A DNA stretch of 64,000 nt from VBAT01 sp036520835 (lineage in GTDB: Bacteria; Bacteroidota; Bacteroidia; Chitinophagales; Chitinophagaceae). A program made the translations under genes and the position numbers. Of the stretch, positions 43,929 to 53,317 are shown piece by piece (position 1 is the stretch's first letter; every line of letters starts with the position of its first letter). The stretch covers positions 1 through 64,000 of the forward strand of contig DATDIX010000324.1 in assembly GCA_036520835.1 (NCBI GenBank), in the 5' to 3' direction. The notes under the pieces are model-generated. The model searched no databases and was not told the DNA's origin. It saw nothing but the letters and a program-made list of their open reading frames with translations.

Positions 43929-44654
43929 CTACTGATTCGTTTTTTGTTTTTCTGCTTCTTTTTGCGCTTTTACTTTATCAACATAAGCCTTGTACAACTG
44001 TCGCCAGTTACGGCCATTATTATTCAGGTATTGCTCACATTTCGTTTTATAGATCTCGAAAATAGCAGAGATCTGTGTCATACTTTTATAATCAATCGCC
44101 TGCTCCCTTGCCTGCTTGAGGTGTTCAAGGATCTTTGTCGCTTCTTCTTTTGTCAGATCAGGAACGATTGATTTGTACCCGGCCAGGGTAAATGCCACTT
44201 TACCTATTGTATACTTATCCAATATTAACTCTACCTGCTCAGGCGCCAGTTCTTTCTTTAATACACTCATGAGGTTCTCATGCACAGATGCAGGCTTTGC
44301 AGAATTAGCGATCACCTGCCGGTCAAGCTCTGACAATTTATTACCGGTGACGGGATTAATACCCGCAGGAACAGTGGTAAAAGGATGCTCGTTATTCCAG
44401 TCACGGACAGCCTTCAAATGCGTGGCAACAGCATCGGCAACTCTTTTCTCCTTTGCCGGATCATTTAACTGTAACCCTGCGACCCATTCAGTGGCTTTCG
44501 TTTCCAGTTCAGTATTTGCTTTAGCTACAGCTTCTTCCGCTGATAATTTTGTTGAAACTGTGCTTTGTGTTTCCTGCCCCTTCGCAGTTTGAAGAACGGT
44601 ACCGGTAATGAACAACACAGTGCACAATAAACAATTGGTAATTTTTTTCAGCAT
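43929..44654 (-). CDS. DUF3826-domain exported protein
   Basis: Exported protein of 241 residues with a signal peptide at about 1-26, mostly alpha-helical, rich in Lys and Glu, ending in a lysine-rich tail (KVKAQKEAEKQKTNQ). Segments 'EWVAGLQLNDPAKEKRVADAVATHLKAVRDWNNEH' and 'ILDKYTIGKVAFTLAGYKSIVPDLTKEE' are typical of DUF3826, a family found almost only in Bacteroidota pectin and rhamnogalacturonan loci. No enzymatic motif is evident. A binding, chaperone-like or accessory role is possible. It lies between GH78 (7 bp) and the sialidase-like gene (1 bp), so it is co-expressed with them. Confidence 0.75.
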   Translation of the reverse strand: MLKKITNCLLCTVLFITGTVLQTAKGQETQSTVSTKLSAEEAVAKANTELETKATEWVAGLQLNDPAKEKRVADAVATHLKAVRDWNNEHPFTTVPAGINPVTGNKLSELDRQVIANSAKPASVHENLMSVLKKELAPEQVELILDKYTIGKVAFTLAGYKSIVPDLTKEEATKILEHLKQAREQAIDYKSMTQISAIFEIYKTKCEQYLNNNGRNWRQLYKAYVDKVKAQKEAEKQKTNQ

Positions 44655-44661
44655 TGTTTAA

Positions 44662-47421
44662 TTATTTAATGGTGAAAGATTTACTGGTAAATGAATAATT
44701 GCCGCTCCCGATTTCCATTACCGCATTACCATTTTCCATTCCAATAAAACGTATGCCTTCGGCTGTGGCAACAGTATTGCCATTATCCTGTACATCACCC
44801 GGCCCTGCAGCAGGTATATATATAATTGCTTTTGCATTAGCCGGCACATTAATATTCCAAACCAGCCCATTATCTCCTTTTGTCCAATGACTGATGATCG
44901 TTCCATAAAAAGACCGGTAAGAAGCATCCACTTCGTTCAGACCTTTCACAAAAGATGGTTTCATGATGATCTCTTTGAAAGCAGTTGTATTCGTATTTGA
45001 ACTGATCCCTGCTATATCTTCATACAGCCAGATCAGGAAATCACCCAATAACATTACATGGTTCTGTGAATTCATTTGCGGGCTGGCCGTGTTGCCATTC
45101 CACAATTCCCAGATGGTAGTGGCTCCCTGCTCGGCCATATAGCCCCAGCTTGGATAAGTCTTATTGGAAGCCAGTGCATAGGCAATATCCGGATAGCCAT
45201 AATCTGTTATTCCCCGCATCAGCCACTGCGTACCGATAACACCCGTGCTGATATGCATCCCGTCTTTTACCGTGATCCTGTCATAAATATTATTGAATAT
45301 GGTTTTCTTCAGGCTGTCGGGTGCCATACCGAAATACAGCGGGAGTAAATTTGCCGTGATCGTGTTATTGTCATAACATTTCCGCTGGTTATTATAAAAT
45401 TTTTTATGAAAAGCGGACCTGATATTCTCACCCAATACATCATAACTTTTCACATCCCCGTTATTACCACTCAGTACGGCAAACTTTTTCATCAGTTGCA
45501 GCAAGCGGTAATAATAAGCGGTAGAGATCAACTCCCCGTTAGTTGTACGAAGGCTGTCTCTTGATCGTATGATCTCTAAGCTCTCGGGTGGCACGCACCA
45601 ATCTCCGTATTTATCCTTTGTTACAATAAAGCCTTTCATATATTTAGTTTGCATGTACTGCATCCATTTCTTCATAGAGGCATAATGTTTACTAATAGGA
45701 CGTTCATCCCCGAACTGACGGTGCAACATATCAGCAACAAGGAGATAAGTACCTGGCCATGTCACATTATCCGTATAATAATTCCAGAATGCGGGTGCTA
45801 CGTCAGGGATAGCGCCTGCCGTTGTTTGTGATTCTTCTATATCATCCAGCCACTTTGCATACAATTTTGAATTATCAAACATAAAAGCTTCTCCACCCGA
45901 TCCCGTAGCCCGGTCACCAAGCCAAGGTTGCCGTTCATTCCGTTGCGGACAATCTACGGGCATACCTTTATAATTGGAAGCAATTCCCCACCAGGCATTC
46001 CGGTATATTTTATTGATCACAGAGTCAGAAGAAACAAATGAACCGGTTGTTGACAGGTCATCATATATGAACTTCCCTTCAAAGTCGCTGATCGCAGGAT
46101 TACCCGGGTATCCATTAATTTCCACGTAACGAAACCCGTGGTATACAAAAGATGGCTGCCACTCTTCTACGCCTTCTCCTTTCAATGTATAGATATCCGT
46201 CACTCTGGCGTCGCGGAGATTGGCAATATATAATTCACCGTTTGATTGTAAACTTTCCGCGAAACGAAGTTTTACAGCTGTGCCGCGGTTCCCTTTTACT
46301 TTAATTTTCAGCCACCCGGAAAAATTCTGTCCCATATCGAGAATATGTTTCCCATTACCGGTATTTTTTATTCCCACAGGCATAACAGATCGCATTATCC
46401 GCATCGGCTCATTCATCTGGGCTTCCAGCTTTCCTGCAGGCGCCTGCACTAACTGTGGTTTTATCCATTTACTATCATCAAAACCAGCATCTGTCCATCC
46501 TTTCAATTCTTTAGTGGCATCATACTCTTCCCCATCATACTCATTGTTGGTCCGGATCGGGCCATCTACGTTCAATTTCCAGCTCCCATCACTGATCACT
46601 GTTTGTTTTGTGCCATCAGCATATTCTATTTCCAGTTGCAGCAACATTTTAGGATAACCAAATGTGTTGTGCTTTTGTGTCTTATAATTCTGCCGCATAG
46701 TAAAGAAGCGGCCATTTCCCAAAACGGTAGCCACTGCATTATTCCCTGCTATTATATCTTTTGTAACATCATAAGTATTGTACAAAACCGATTTCCGGTA
46801 ATCTGTGGGTGCAGGCGCCAATACATGATCGCCAATCCTTTTTCCATTGAGATATAATTCATATAATCCAAGCCCGATAATATATACCGTTGCCCTTTTT
46901 ACACCTGACTTCGATTCAAACTGTTTCCTGAAATACCGGGCCGACAGCCTTGACCATTGAGTAATGCTATCCCAGGGAGATGCTTTATCGTAACCGATCC
47001 ATTTGCCCTGCCAGTCATTGCCTGACAGCAGGCCCATTGTCCAATATGACATCTCACTCCATGCTGATTCACCTTTATTTGTAAAGACTTTCACTTTCCA
47101 AAAAAATTGTTCCCTGCTCGCTGGTTTTTTCCCTTTATAAACAACATGTATGGATTGAGAAGAGTTTACTTTCCCGGAATTCCAGAGATCACCTTCGTTG
47201 TTTGCAGCTTTCTCCTTTGTAGAAGAGACAATGATATGATACGCTGTTTGCTGAACGTTCCGTTGATTTGATTCTATTTGCCAGCTAAGCCGGGGATCTT
47301 TTACATCAATACCCAAAGGATCTACCAGCATTTCACAACGCAGGTTACTACTATGCACCTGCGCCTTAGCTGCATACAGGCACAGGAGACAAAAAAGAAA
47401 TATGACTAGTTTTCGTTTCAT
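44662..47421 (-). CDS. GH78 alpha-L-rhamnosidase
   Basis: Exported protein of 919 residues with a signal peptide at 1-20. The full GH78 layout is present: fibronectin-like domain (about 25-130), N-terminal carbohydrate-binding domains (about 135-335, including YELYLNGKRIGDH), concanavalin-like domain (about 340-450) and (alpha/alpha)6 barrel. The GH78 signature VDCPQRNERQPWLGD lies at 489-503 with the general-acid region, and the C-terminal beta-sandwich is at about 825-915. It should remove alpha-L-rhamnose in the periplasm. It follows a GH2 gene by 5 bp. Unlike the shorter GH78-like protein at 19340, this has the complete domain set. Confidence 0.93.
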   Translation of the reverse strand: MKRKLVIFLFCLLCLYAAKAQVHSSNLRCEMLVDPLGIDVKDPRLSWQIESNQRNVQQTAYHIIVSSTKEKAANNEGDLWNSGKVNSSQSIHVVYKGKKPASREQFFWKVKVFTNKGESAWSEMSYWTMGLLSGNDWQGKWIGYDKASPWDSITQWSRLSARYFRKQFESKSGVKRATVYIIGLGLYELYLNGKRIGDHVLAPAPTDYRKSVLYNTYDVTKDIIAGNNAVATVLGNGRFFTMRQNYKTQKHNTFGYPKMLLQLEIEYADGTKQTVISDGSWKLNVDGPIRTNNEYDGEEYDATKELKGWTDAGFDDSKWIKPQLVQAPAGKLEAQMNEPMRIMRSVMPVGIKNTGNGKHILDMGQNFSGWLKIKVKGNRGTAVKLRFAESLQSNGELYIANLRDARVTDIYTLKGEGVEEWQPSFVYHGFRYVEINGYPGNPAISDFEGKFIYDDLSTTGSFVSSDSVINKIYRNAWWGIASNYKGMPVDCPQRNERQPWLGDRATGSGGEAFMFDNSKLYAKWLDDIEESQTTAGAIPDVAPAFWNYYTDNVTWPGTYLLVADMLHRQFGDERPISKHYASMKKWMQYMQTKYMKGFIVTKDKYGDWCVPPESLEIIRSRDSLRTTNGELISTAYYYRLLQLMKKFAVLSGNNGDVKSYDVLGENIRSAFHKKFYNNQRKCYDNNTITANLLPLYFGMAPDSLKKTIFNNIYDRITVKDGMHISTGVIGTQWLMRGITDYGYPDIAYALASNKTYPSWGYMAEQGATTIWELWNGNTASPQMNSQNHVMLLGDFLIWLYEDIAGISSNTNTTAFKEIIMKPSFVKGLNEVDASYRSFYGTIISHWTKGDNGLVWNINVPANAKAIIYIPAAGPGDVQDNGNTVATAEGIRFIGMENGNAVMEIGSGNYSFTSKSFTIK

Positions 47422-47426
47422 TATAA

Positions 47427-50243
47427 TTATTTACCTGAAAAATCAAAATACAATACCAGTTTCAAAGCCCTTGCCGGGTCTTTTTCATAATCATAAAAAA
47501 TATTTTTTGACCCCATCGGGCCGGTGGTTTCATTGCGTTGCGTCTTGGTGCCAATACTGCTGATACCCTGCATAAATGAAATATCGCCGGATGGAAAGAT
47601 GGGTTCATAATTATGCCACTGGTCTGTTTTCCATGCAGGCGTGAACAATCGCAGGAATAAACCTTCTGTTTCCGTGACAACAGCAAAGCGGTTTTTCTTT
47701 GTAAAAAACAGTCCACCATAAAAATTGGAATAATATCCTTTGAATTCAGGATACTCCCATGGATATTCCCCCGTCTCTGTATTATTGTAACTTTTTTCCC
47801 ATGCCCCAAATTGATTGCCTTTCATCCTGTTTTTCCATACCCGGTATGGGCCATCACCCATATAAGCAATGGATTCGATCTCGTTTTCCGGGAAAGAAAA
47901 ATTGATACCTGCGAAATTGCTGAAGTAAGCACCGGGAAAATAGTTTACTTCAAGCTGTACCCATCCCGAAGGATAAATGGTCCACTTTAAGGTATTGTAG
48001 CTCTCCTTCTTTTCATAAGTTGATTCAACAACATAATTATCCCCCTGCCGGTATTGCCTGATACCTTTAAAATTATCCAGTCCTTCCTGGATTATCGGGC
48101 CATTGTTAAATGGCAATTCACCATTTTTGTTTTTGACGGACACCAGCATGCCGTTAAATTGGTTAAACGCCAGTGAAACATCCTTCACATTCACATAAAT
48201 AAGTGTCGTATCAGCAACGGGAACCGTGATTGAGTTACTACCTTTTTTTACCACCTCCCGCTCACTCATTGCTTGAGGGCTACTGATAGGGAAACTCCAG
48301 GTAAAAAGCTCCCTGCCGTAAGCATCCTTTGCTGTCACATACAATACATCATAATTTTTCCAGCCTGCAGGCAGCTTGATTTGCATGGTTCCTTTGCCTC
48401 CTGGTTTTATATCCGGGGCCGCTGCCACACCTTTTATCTCCTGCGATGTGATCTCTTCAAACCTTTTTAACTTCCAGCTAAAACTGCATCGGTTGATATT
48501 GGTAAAATGATACCGGTTTTCAATATTCAGTTTACCATCAAAAGCACTTGTAATTTCTTTTCGCTCAAAATAAACCGGGCTCCATATTTCTTTGATGGCA
48601 TAATAACTCCCCTCCTTTTCAAGATGAGGTCCAAGAATACCATCAGCCCCGCGGTGCTTATCGGTATCCAATGAATCATTCTTATCCTTTCTTACCACTC
48701 CCTGGTCGGCAAAATCCCAAAGAAACCCACCTGCACTCAACGGATCATGCCACATTTTTTCCCAATAGTCTTCCAACCCGGCGCCATGGCCGCCATCAAA
48801 TTGTCCGTGTAAAAATTCGGTGGGCATTACGATCTCTCTTCCATTTTCATAATTACCGATACCGTAGTTGTATTCCCGGTAATGTTGTGTTTCAATACTC
48901 CCAAATAACTGCCATGGGTGAATAACCGGCCGCTTCTGTATGTCAAATTTTTTAAACAAAGTATCCAATTCCAGGTTATGACCTCCTTCATTTCCATTAC
49001 ACCAAACAATAATTGAAGGGTGATTCATATCGTGTACAATCATTTCTTCTACCAGCTTTGTACCAGTTGGCGTATCATAATGGCCATGCCAGCCAGCCAG
49101 TTCATCCAATACAAACAGCCCCAGAGAATCACATACATCAAGAAAATGATCATCCGGGGGATAATGACTCATCCGGACTGCATTCATGTTCATGTCTTTC
49201 ATGAGCAGTACATCCTCAATACTGATTTGCCTGCTTAATGTTCTGCCTGTTTCCGGTCTGAATGAATGCCGGTTAACGCCTTTCATTTTTATTTTGACTC
49301 CGTTTACATATATGCCATCTCTTTGTTTTACTTCTACGGTTCTGAAACCAAATTTTTGTGATACGGTGTGAACAGGTTTTTTGTCTTTGTAGATCGTAAA
49401 TATTGCTTTATACAAATAGGGAGATTCGGGATTCCATAACCTGGGACGTGAGAAGTTCGTGTCAATTGAAAACACACCGGTGCGTCCTAGCAGAACAGCA
49501 CCTGCTTTCGCAAACAATTTACCGGCAGCGTCAAAGATTTGAACCTGTGCTTTACCACGAAAATTGTCCGCATCGAAAAAAGCAAAAAAACCTCCATCGG
49601 CCGTTGCTTCGATTTCTATATTTTCAATATGCACCTGTGGCAATACTTCCAGGTATACCGGCCGGAAGATGCCACCAAATATCCAAAAGTCCGCACGTCT
49701 TTCAGCGGAATTCACCGATTCATTCGCCGAATGCTTTGAAACAGTTACTTCCAAAAAATTCTTTCCCCCATAGTTAAGGAATTCTGTGATATCATATTTG
49801 AATGCATAAAAAGCCCCCTGGTGAATGTCACCGGCTGATTGGCCATTGATCTTTACTTCGGTGTCTGTCATTGAGCCTTCAAAAACAATTTTTACAACTT
49901 TATTCTTCCAGCTTACAGGCACATCGAAAGAATGTTTGTATAACCCCTTTTCTTTTCCCCTCACACTATCCTTCGCAAAACCATAATCATACTTTCCAAA
50001 TCCCTGCAGTTCCCAGCAGGATGGAACAGGTATAGTTGTCCATTTACCAGAGTTCATCCCGCCGGTACACATGAATTCCCAGTTCACAGTGTTATCACTT
50101 CCTGTGCCTGAGAGATAAACCTTTTCAGTTTGTTGGGAGAATATATTGTTTGATGTGAGTAATACAAAGAACACAACGAACCACGAAGAACACAACGTTG
50201 TGTACTTCGTGTAGATCTTTGTGTTCTTTGTGCTCCAATTCAT
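47427..50243 (-). CDS. GH2-family glycosidase
   Basis: Exported protein of 938 residues. GH2 sandwich and Ig-like domains occupy about 60-305. The TIM barrel has GVNRHSFRPE at 322-331, acid/base E419 in CNGNEGG and candidate nucleophile E476 in MPTEFLHG. Beta domains follow at the C terminus. This is not LacZ-type: it has no small-chain domain like that of the GH2 at 9245. The target may be a beta-linked galactose, glucuronate or galacturonate of pectin. The N-terminal 35 residues (TKNTKIYTKYTTLCSSWFVV) are written by a TTCTTTGTG-type repeat with a CACAACGTTGTG palindrome at about 50191-50202, yet still form a workable signal peptide. The gene overlaps its upstream neighbour by 4 bp. Confidence 0.88.
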   Translation of the reverse strand: MNWSTKNTKIYTKYTTLCSSWFVVFFVLLTSNNIFSQQTEKVYLSGTGSDNTVNWEFMCTGGMNSGKWTTIPVPSCWELQGFGKYDYGFAKDSVRGKEKGLYKHSFDVPVSWKNKVVKIVFEGSMTDTEVKINGQSAGDIHQGAFYAFKYDITEFLNYGGKNFLEVTVSKHSANESVNSAERRADFWIFGGIFRPVYLEVLPQVHIENIEIEATADGGFFAFFDADNFRGKAQVQIFDAAGKLFAKAGAVLLGRTGVFSIDTNFSRPRLWNPESPYLYKAIFTIYKDKKPVHTVSQKFGFRTVEVKQRDGIYVNGVKIKMKGVNRHSFRPETGRTLSRQISIEDVLLMKDMNMNAVRMSHYPPDDHFLDVCDSLGLFVLDELAGWHGHYDTPTGTKLVEEMIVHDMNHPSIIVWCNGNEGGHNLELDTLFKKFDIQKRPVIHPWQLFGSIETQHYREYNYGIGNYENGREIVMPTEFLHGQFDGGHGAGLEDYWEKMWHDPLSAGGFLWDFADQGVVRKDKNDSLDTDKHRGADGILGPHLEKEGSYYAIKEIWSPVYFERKEITSAFDGKLNIENRYHFTNINRCSFSWKLKRFEEITSQEIKGVAAAPDIKPGGKGTMQIKLPAGWKNYDVLYVTAKDAYGRELFTWSFPISSPQAMSEREVVKKGSNSITVPVADTTLIYVNVKDVSLAFNQFNGMLVSVKNKNGELPFNNGPIIQEGLDNFKGIRQYRQGDNYVVESTYEKKESYNTLKWTIYPSGWVQLEVNYFPGAYFSNFAGINFSFPENEIESIAYMGDGPYRVWKNRMKGNQFGAWEKSYNNTETGEYPWEYPEFKGYYSNFYGGLFFTKKNRFAVVTETEGLFLRLFTPAWKTDQWHNYEPIFPSGDISFMQGISSIGTKTQRNETTGPMGSKNIFYDYEKDPARALKLVLYFDFSGK

Positions 50244-51772
50244 AATTTACCAGTTACCTTTTGCAATACAGCAGATGAGGCTGTTTTTTTCCCATTTACC
50301 CATACACTCAGCCCCTTTCCTTTTTTATACTTCATCCCGGTTTTATCCCAGATGATGGTAATGATCTTTCCATGATATAAAACGTTGTCCAGGCAAAACC
50401 AATCCCATTTATTATCCGGCAATAATGGATTTACTTCGATCACATCATCTGCCCGGGGTCTTAAACCAACAAGTCCCGTTATAATAAGATCATTAAATGT
50501 TGAGTGATTGTAATAACGGCTTCTTTCTTCATCACCTTTCAACCAATAACCTGTTTTTTCATCCAGGTATTCACCTATATAAGGACGGCCACGGTAATAT
50601 TGTGACTCCACATAGGTTTCCAGCAGGTCAAAATAATTACTGTCGGCTACATAGTCCTGTTTATAATTATTCAGCAGGTTGGCCATAGCAGTCAGCGTTT
50701 GCGATGTGGCAAATGGCCACACAGCGCCATCCCATTCACATTTGCAGCAGCCATGTGTACGAAATTTCGGATGGCTCCTGTCAGCAGTAGTAATACCAAA
50801 GGGCGCACAAAATGTTTTGGTATCTGTCAAACTTTTCCACGCATCATTGTAATTGTTATCCGGCATACTAAAATACCAGGGGATAAAACCAATCTCCTCC
50901 TTTACATTCGCCGATGTATCACCCTGTTCTTTCAGCACTTCAAAAAAATCATGTCCGTTGTTCCAGAGTTTCGATTGGGTCAATTGTTTTACAGTATCCG
51001 CTTTACGGTTGTATACTGCGGCAACATCTGACCTGCCTGCCATCGTTGCAATAGATCCAAGCCCTTTTGCATTGCCATACATGTACCCGTTAATAGAGGG
51101 TCTTGCATTCTTCTCCCTTCTTCCCCCGCTGATCGTTTCCTCCATTGCATCTCTCACATCAAACTGCCAGTACAAACCATTCAATGATCTTTTCTCATTT
51201 TCCCAGGCTGCATAATCTGCTTCCAGGTCAGGTAATAAGTCAAGAACAAACTTTTTATCGCTGTTCACCAGGTAACGGTTATAAACAGCATCCATATTCC
51301 AGCCGCTGTAAAAGCGGAGTTTGCTCATGGGTTTCCCGCCATTCCCACGGTACCACACATGCAGGTTGTTATCCATGTATCGCTTATCATGTAGCCACCT
51401 TGACTCATAAATATGATGCCCCAGCGCACTGCTGATCAGGTTGTATTTATCAGCATAACTTCTTTGTACCAGGAATTCCGTAAACACAAAGCCCTGGTCT
51501 GTTTTTTTGATATGCTTCCGCAATGTCCACCAGCGGTAATAGAATATCTCTTCAAAATTCTGCTGCGGGCATTCAAACAGGGGAATATTCTTTTTCATCC
51601 ATCCCCATGCACTGTCATTCGGAATGGCCTGCCTGATATTCTCATCTTCCATTTTGTTGAAGTAATCAACATAATGCCTGAATGACTCCGCTTTCAACAG
51701 CATCGGTTTGATTTGTGCTGAAAGGCATGTCATCCATAGTAACACAAGCGATATGACAATTATTCTTTTCAC
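50240..51772 (-). CDS. MGH1-like / GH63-type (alpha/alpha)6 glycosidase
   Basis: Exported protein of 510 residues with a signal peptide at 1-19. The sequence is aromatic-rich throughout, with 'FYYRWWTLRKHI' at about 76-87, 'FYSGWNMDAVYNRY' at about 154-167, 'CEWDGAVWPFATSQTLTAM' in the second half and a C-terminal 'YNHSTFNDLIITGLVGLRPRADD'. These are features of MGH1-like six-hairpin glycosidases related to GH63 and trehalase. The substrate cannot be read from the sequence. It starts 9 bp downstream of the FGGY kinase gene and overlaps the GH2 gene. Confidence 0.75.
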   Translation of the reverse strand: MKRIIVISLVLLWMTCLSAQIKPMLLKAESFRHYVDYFNKMEDENIRQAIPNDSAWGWMKKNIPLFECPQQNFEEIFYYRWWTLRKHIKKTDQGFVFTEFLVQRSYADKYNLISSALGHHIYESRWLHDKRYMDNNLHVWYRGNGGKPMSKLRFYSGWNMDAVYNRYLVNSDKKFVLDLLPDLEADYAAWENEKRSLNGLYWQFDVRDAMEETISGGRREKNARPSINGYMYGNAKGLGSIATMAGRSDVAAVYNRKADTVKQLTQSKLWNNGHDFFEVLKEQGDTSANVKEEIGFIPWYFSMPDNNYNDAWKSLTDTKTFCAPFGITTADRSHPKFRTHGCCKCEWDGAVWPFATSQTLTAMANLLNNYKQDYVADSNYFDLLETYVESQYYRGRPYIGEYLDEKTGYWLKGDEERSRYYNHSTFNDLIITGLVGLRPRADDVIEVNPLLPDNKWDWFCLDNVLYHGKIITIIWDKTGMKYKKGKGLSVWVNGKKTASSAVLQKVTGKL

Positions 51773-51781
51773 TTTCTTTTT

Positions 51782-53317
51782 TTAGTCACGACCGATAATT
51801 TCTGTCCACCTCTTGTAACCTTTACCGGCCAAACCATTGCTCCTGCCGGCCCTGTAAACTTTCTTTTCGCCACTCAACTGCTTTAATGCTCCGATACCAG
51901 CAAATATGCCGGCCTTTAATCCGGCCATATACGCAGCACCCATGGCCGAAACATCAGGCATGCCGGTACAAACAACACTCTTATTTAAAAGATCGGCCAG
52001 GAACTGCAAAACAAATTGATTGGCCGTCATTCCCCCGTTTACCATCAGCTCTTTTAATGACAACCCTGCATCTTTTTCCATCGCGGTCACTACATCCATC
52101 ACCTGGTAGGGAATGGATTCGAGTGCAGCACGGACAATATGATTTTTATTTGTCCCGAAACTCATCCCGGATAGAGTGGCCCGTCTTTCCATTTGCCAAT
52201 GAGGTGAACCTAACCCGCTAAATGCCGGCACCAGGTAAACGCCTCCATTATCACTTACCGCATTCGCCATCGTTTCCGTTTCACGGCTATCTTTAAAAAG
52301 GGCTAATTCATTTTTCAGCCATTCGATAGTAGCGCCGCAGGAAACAATGACCCCTTCCAATGCATAATCAATTTTTTCTTCAGTACTCCAGCAGATCGTC
52401 GTCACCATTCCATGGTTTGACTGAACCGGCTTATCTCCAATATTCATCAATAGGCTGCAACCGGTTCCCAATGTGGCTTTTGCTGTACCCGGTTCAAAAC
52501 AACCTTCTCCAAATGCAGCAGCGTGGGAGTCACCGATCATCGCTGTAACAGGAATTGATCTTGGAAGAAGCCCGTTTAACGAAGTCTCCCCGTAAAAAGC
52601 AGAAGATGATTTTAATTCAGGCAGCCGGATTCCTTTCAACCCGTAAGCTTCGATCAATTCATTATCCCAACCGAGTGTATGAAGATTGAAAAAAAGTGTT
52701 CGGGACGCATTGGTATAGTCGGTTGCATACTTTTCCCCGTTGGTGAGTTTATACAGTAACCATGTATCTATGGTTCCAAAAAATGCATCGCCATTCTTTA
52801 CCGCTTCCCCTACTGAACTATTATTTTGAAAAAGCCAGGTCAGTTTCGTAGCCGAAAAATACGGATCTATCACTAATCCCGTCTTTTCCCTGATTATACC
52901 TGAGAGACCTTTCTGCCTGAGCTGTTCGCAAACACCGATAGACCGTTTGCATTGCCACACTACGGCATTATACAAAGGCTTACCCTTTTTATCCCATACC
53001 ACGAATGTTTCCCGCTGGTTGGAAATTCCGATCGCCTCTATTTCAGTTTCGTCGTATCCTTTTTCCCGGAACTGCAATAAGCATTTCTTTACAGAGGCAA
53101 GCACATTGGTATAGATCTCTTGCGGGTCCTGCTCCACAAAACCATTATCAATATAGTTTGTATGCAACGGCTCCGATCCTTTGGCAACAGCCTGCCCCTT
53201 CTCATCAAAGATCAATGATTTGGTAGAGCTGGTGCCCTGGTCAATGGCCAATATGTACCTGTTCTTATTCAATATTGAAAATTCTTTAGTCCTTTTTATC
53301 TCCTGCTTTATCAACAA
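51782..53317 (-). CDS. FGGY-family carbohydrate kinase, candidate apulose kinase
   Basis: Cytosolic kinase of 511 residues. The N-terminal phosphate motif AIDQGTSSTKSLIF lies at 24-37, and 'EAIGISNQRETFVVWDKKGKPLYNAVVWQ' resembles glycerol kinase. The second domain has MIGDSHAAAFGEG and ATLGTGCSLLMN. By sequence alone glycerol kinase would be an automatic call. Next to a ribose-type ABC importer, a split transketolase and a sugar isomerase, an apulose kinase (apulose to apulose 4-phosphate) is the better candidate. The ATG at 53317 overlaps the permease gene by 32 bp. A TTG at 53272 would give a start closer to the family norm. Confidence 0.83.
   Translation of the reverse strand: MLIKQEIKRTKEFSILNKNRYILAIDQGTSSTKSLIFDEKGQAVAKGSEPLHTNYIDNGFVEQDPQEIYTNVLASVKKCLLQFREKGYDETEIEAIGISNQRETFVVWDKKGKPLYNAVVWQCKRSIGVCEQLRQKGLSGIIREKTGLVIDPYFSATKLTWLFQNNSSVGEAVKNGDAFFGTIDTWLLYKLTNGEKYATDYTNASRTLFFNLHTLGWDNELIEAYGLKGIRLPELKSSSAFYGETSLNGLLPRSIPVTAMIGDSHAAAFGEGCFEPGTAKATLGTGCSLLMNIGDKPVQSNHGMVTTICWSTEEKIDYALEGVIVSCGATIEWLKNELALFKDSRETETMANAVSDNGGVYLVPAFSGLGSPHWQMERRATLSGMSFGTNKNHIVRAALESIPYQVMDVVTAMEKDAGLSLKELMVNGGMTANQFVLQFLADLLNKSVVCTGMPDVSAMGAAYMAGLKAGIFAGIGALKQLSGEKKVYRAGRSNGLAGKGYKRWTEIIGRD

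Noticed and set aside
51782..53317. Glycerol kinase
   Set aside because: Sequence resembles glycerol kinase, but no glycerol facilitator or glycerol-3-phosphate dehydrogenase is present, and the operon carries a sugar isomerase, ABC importer and split transketolase.
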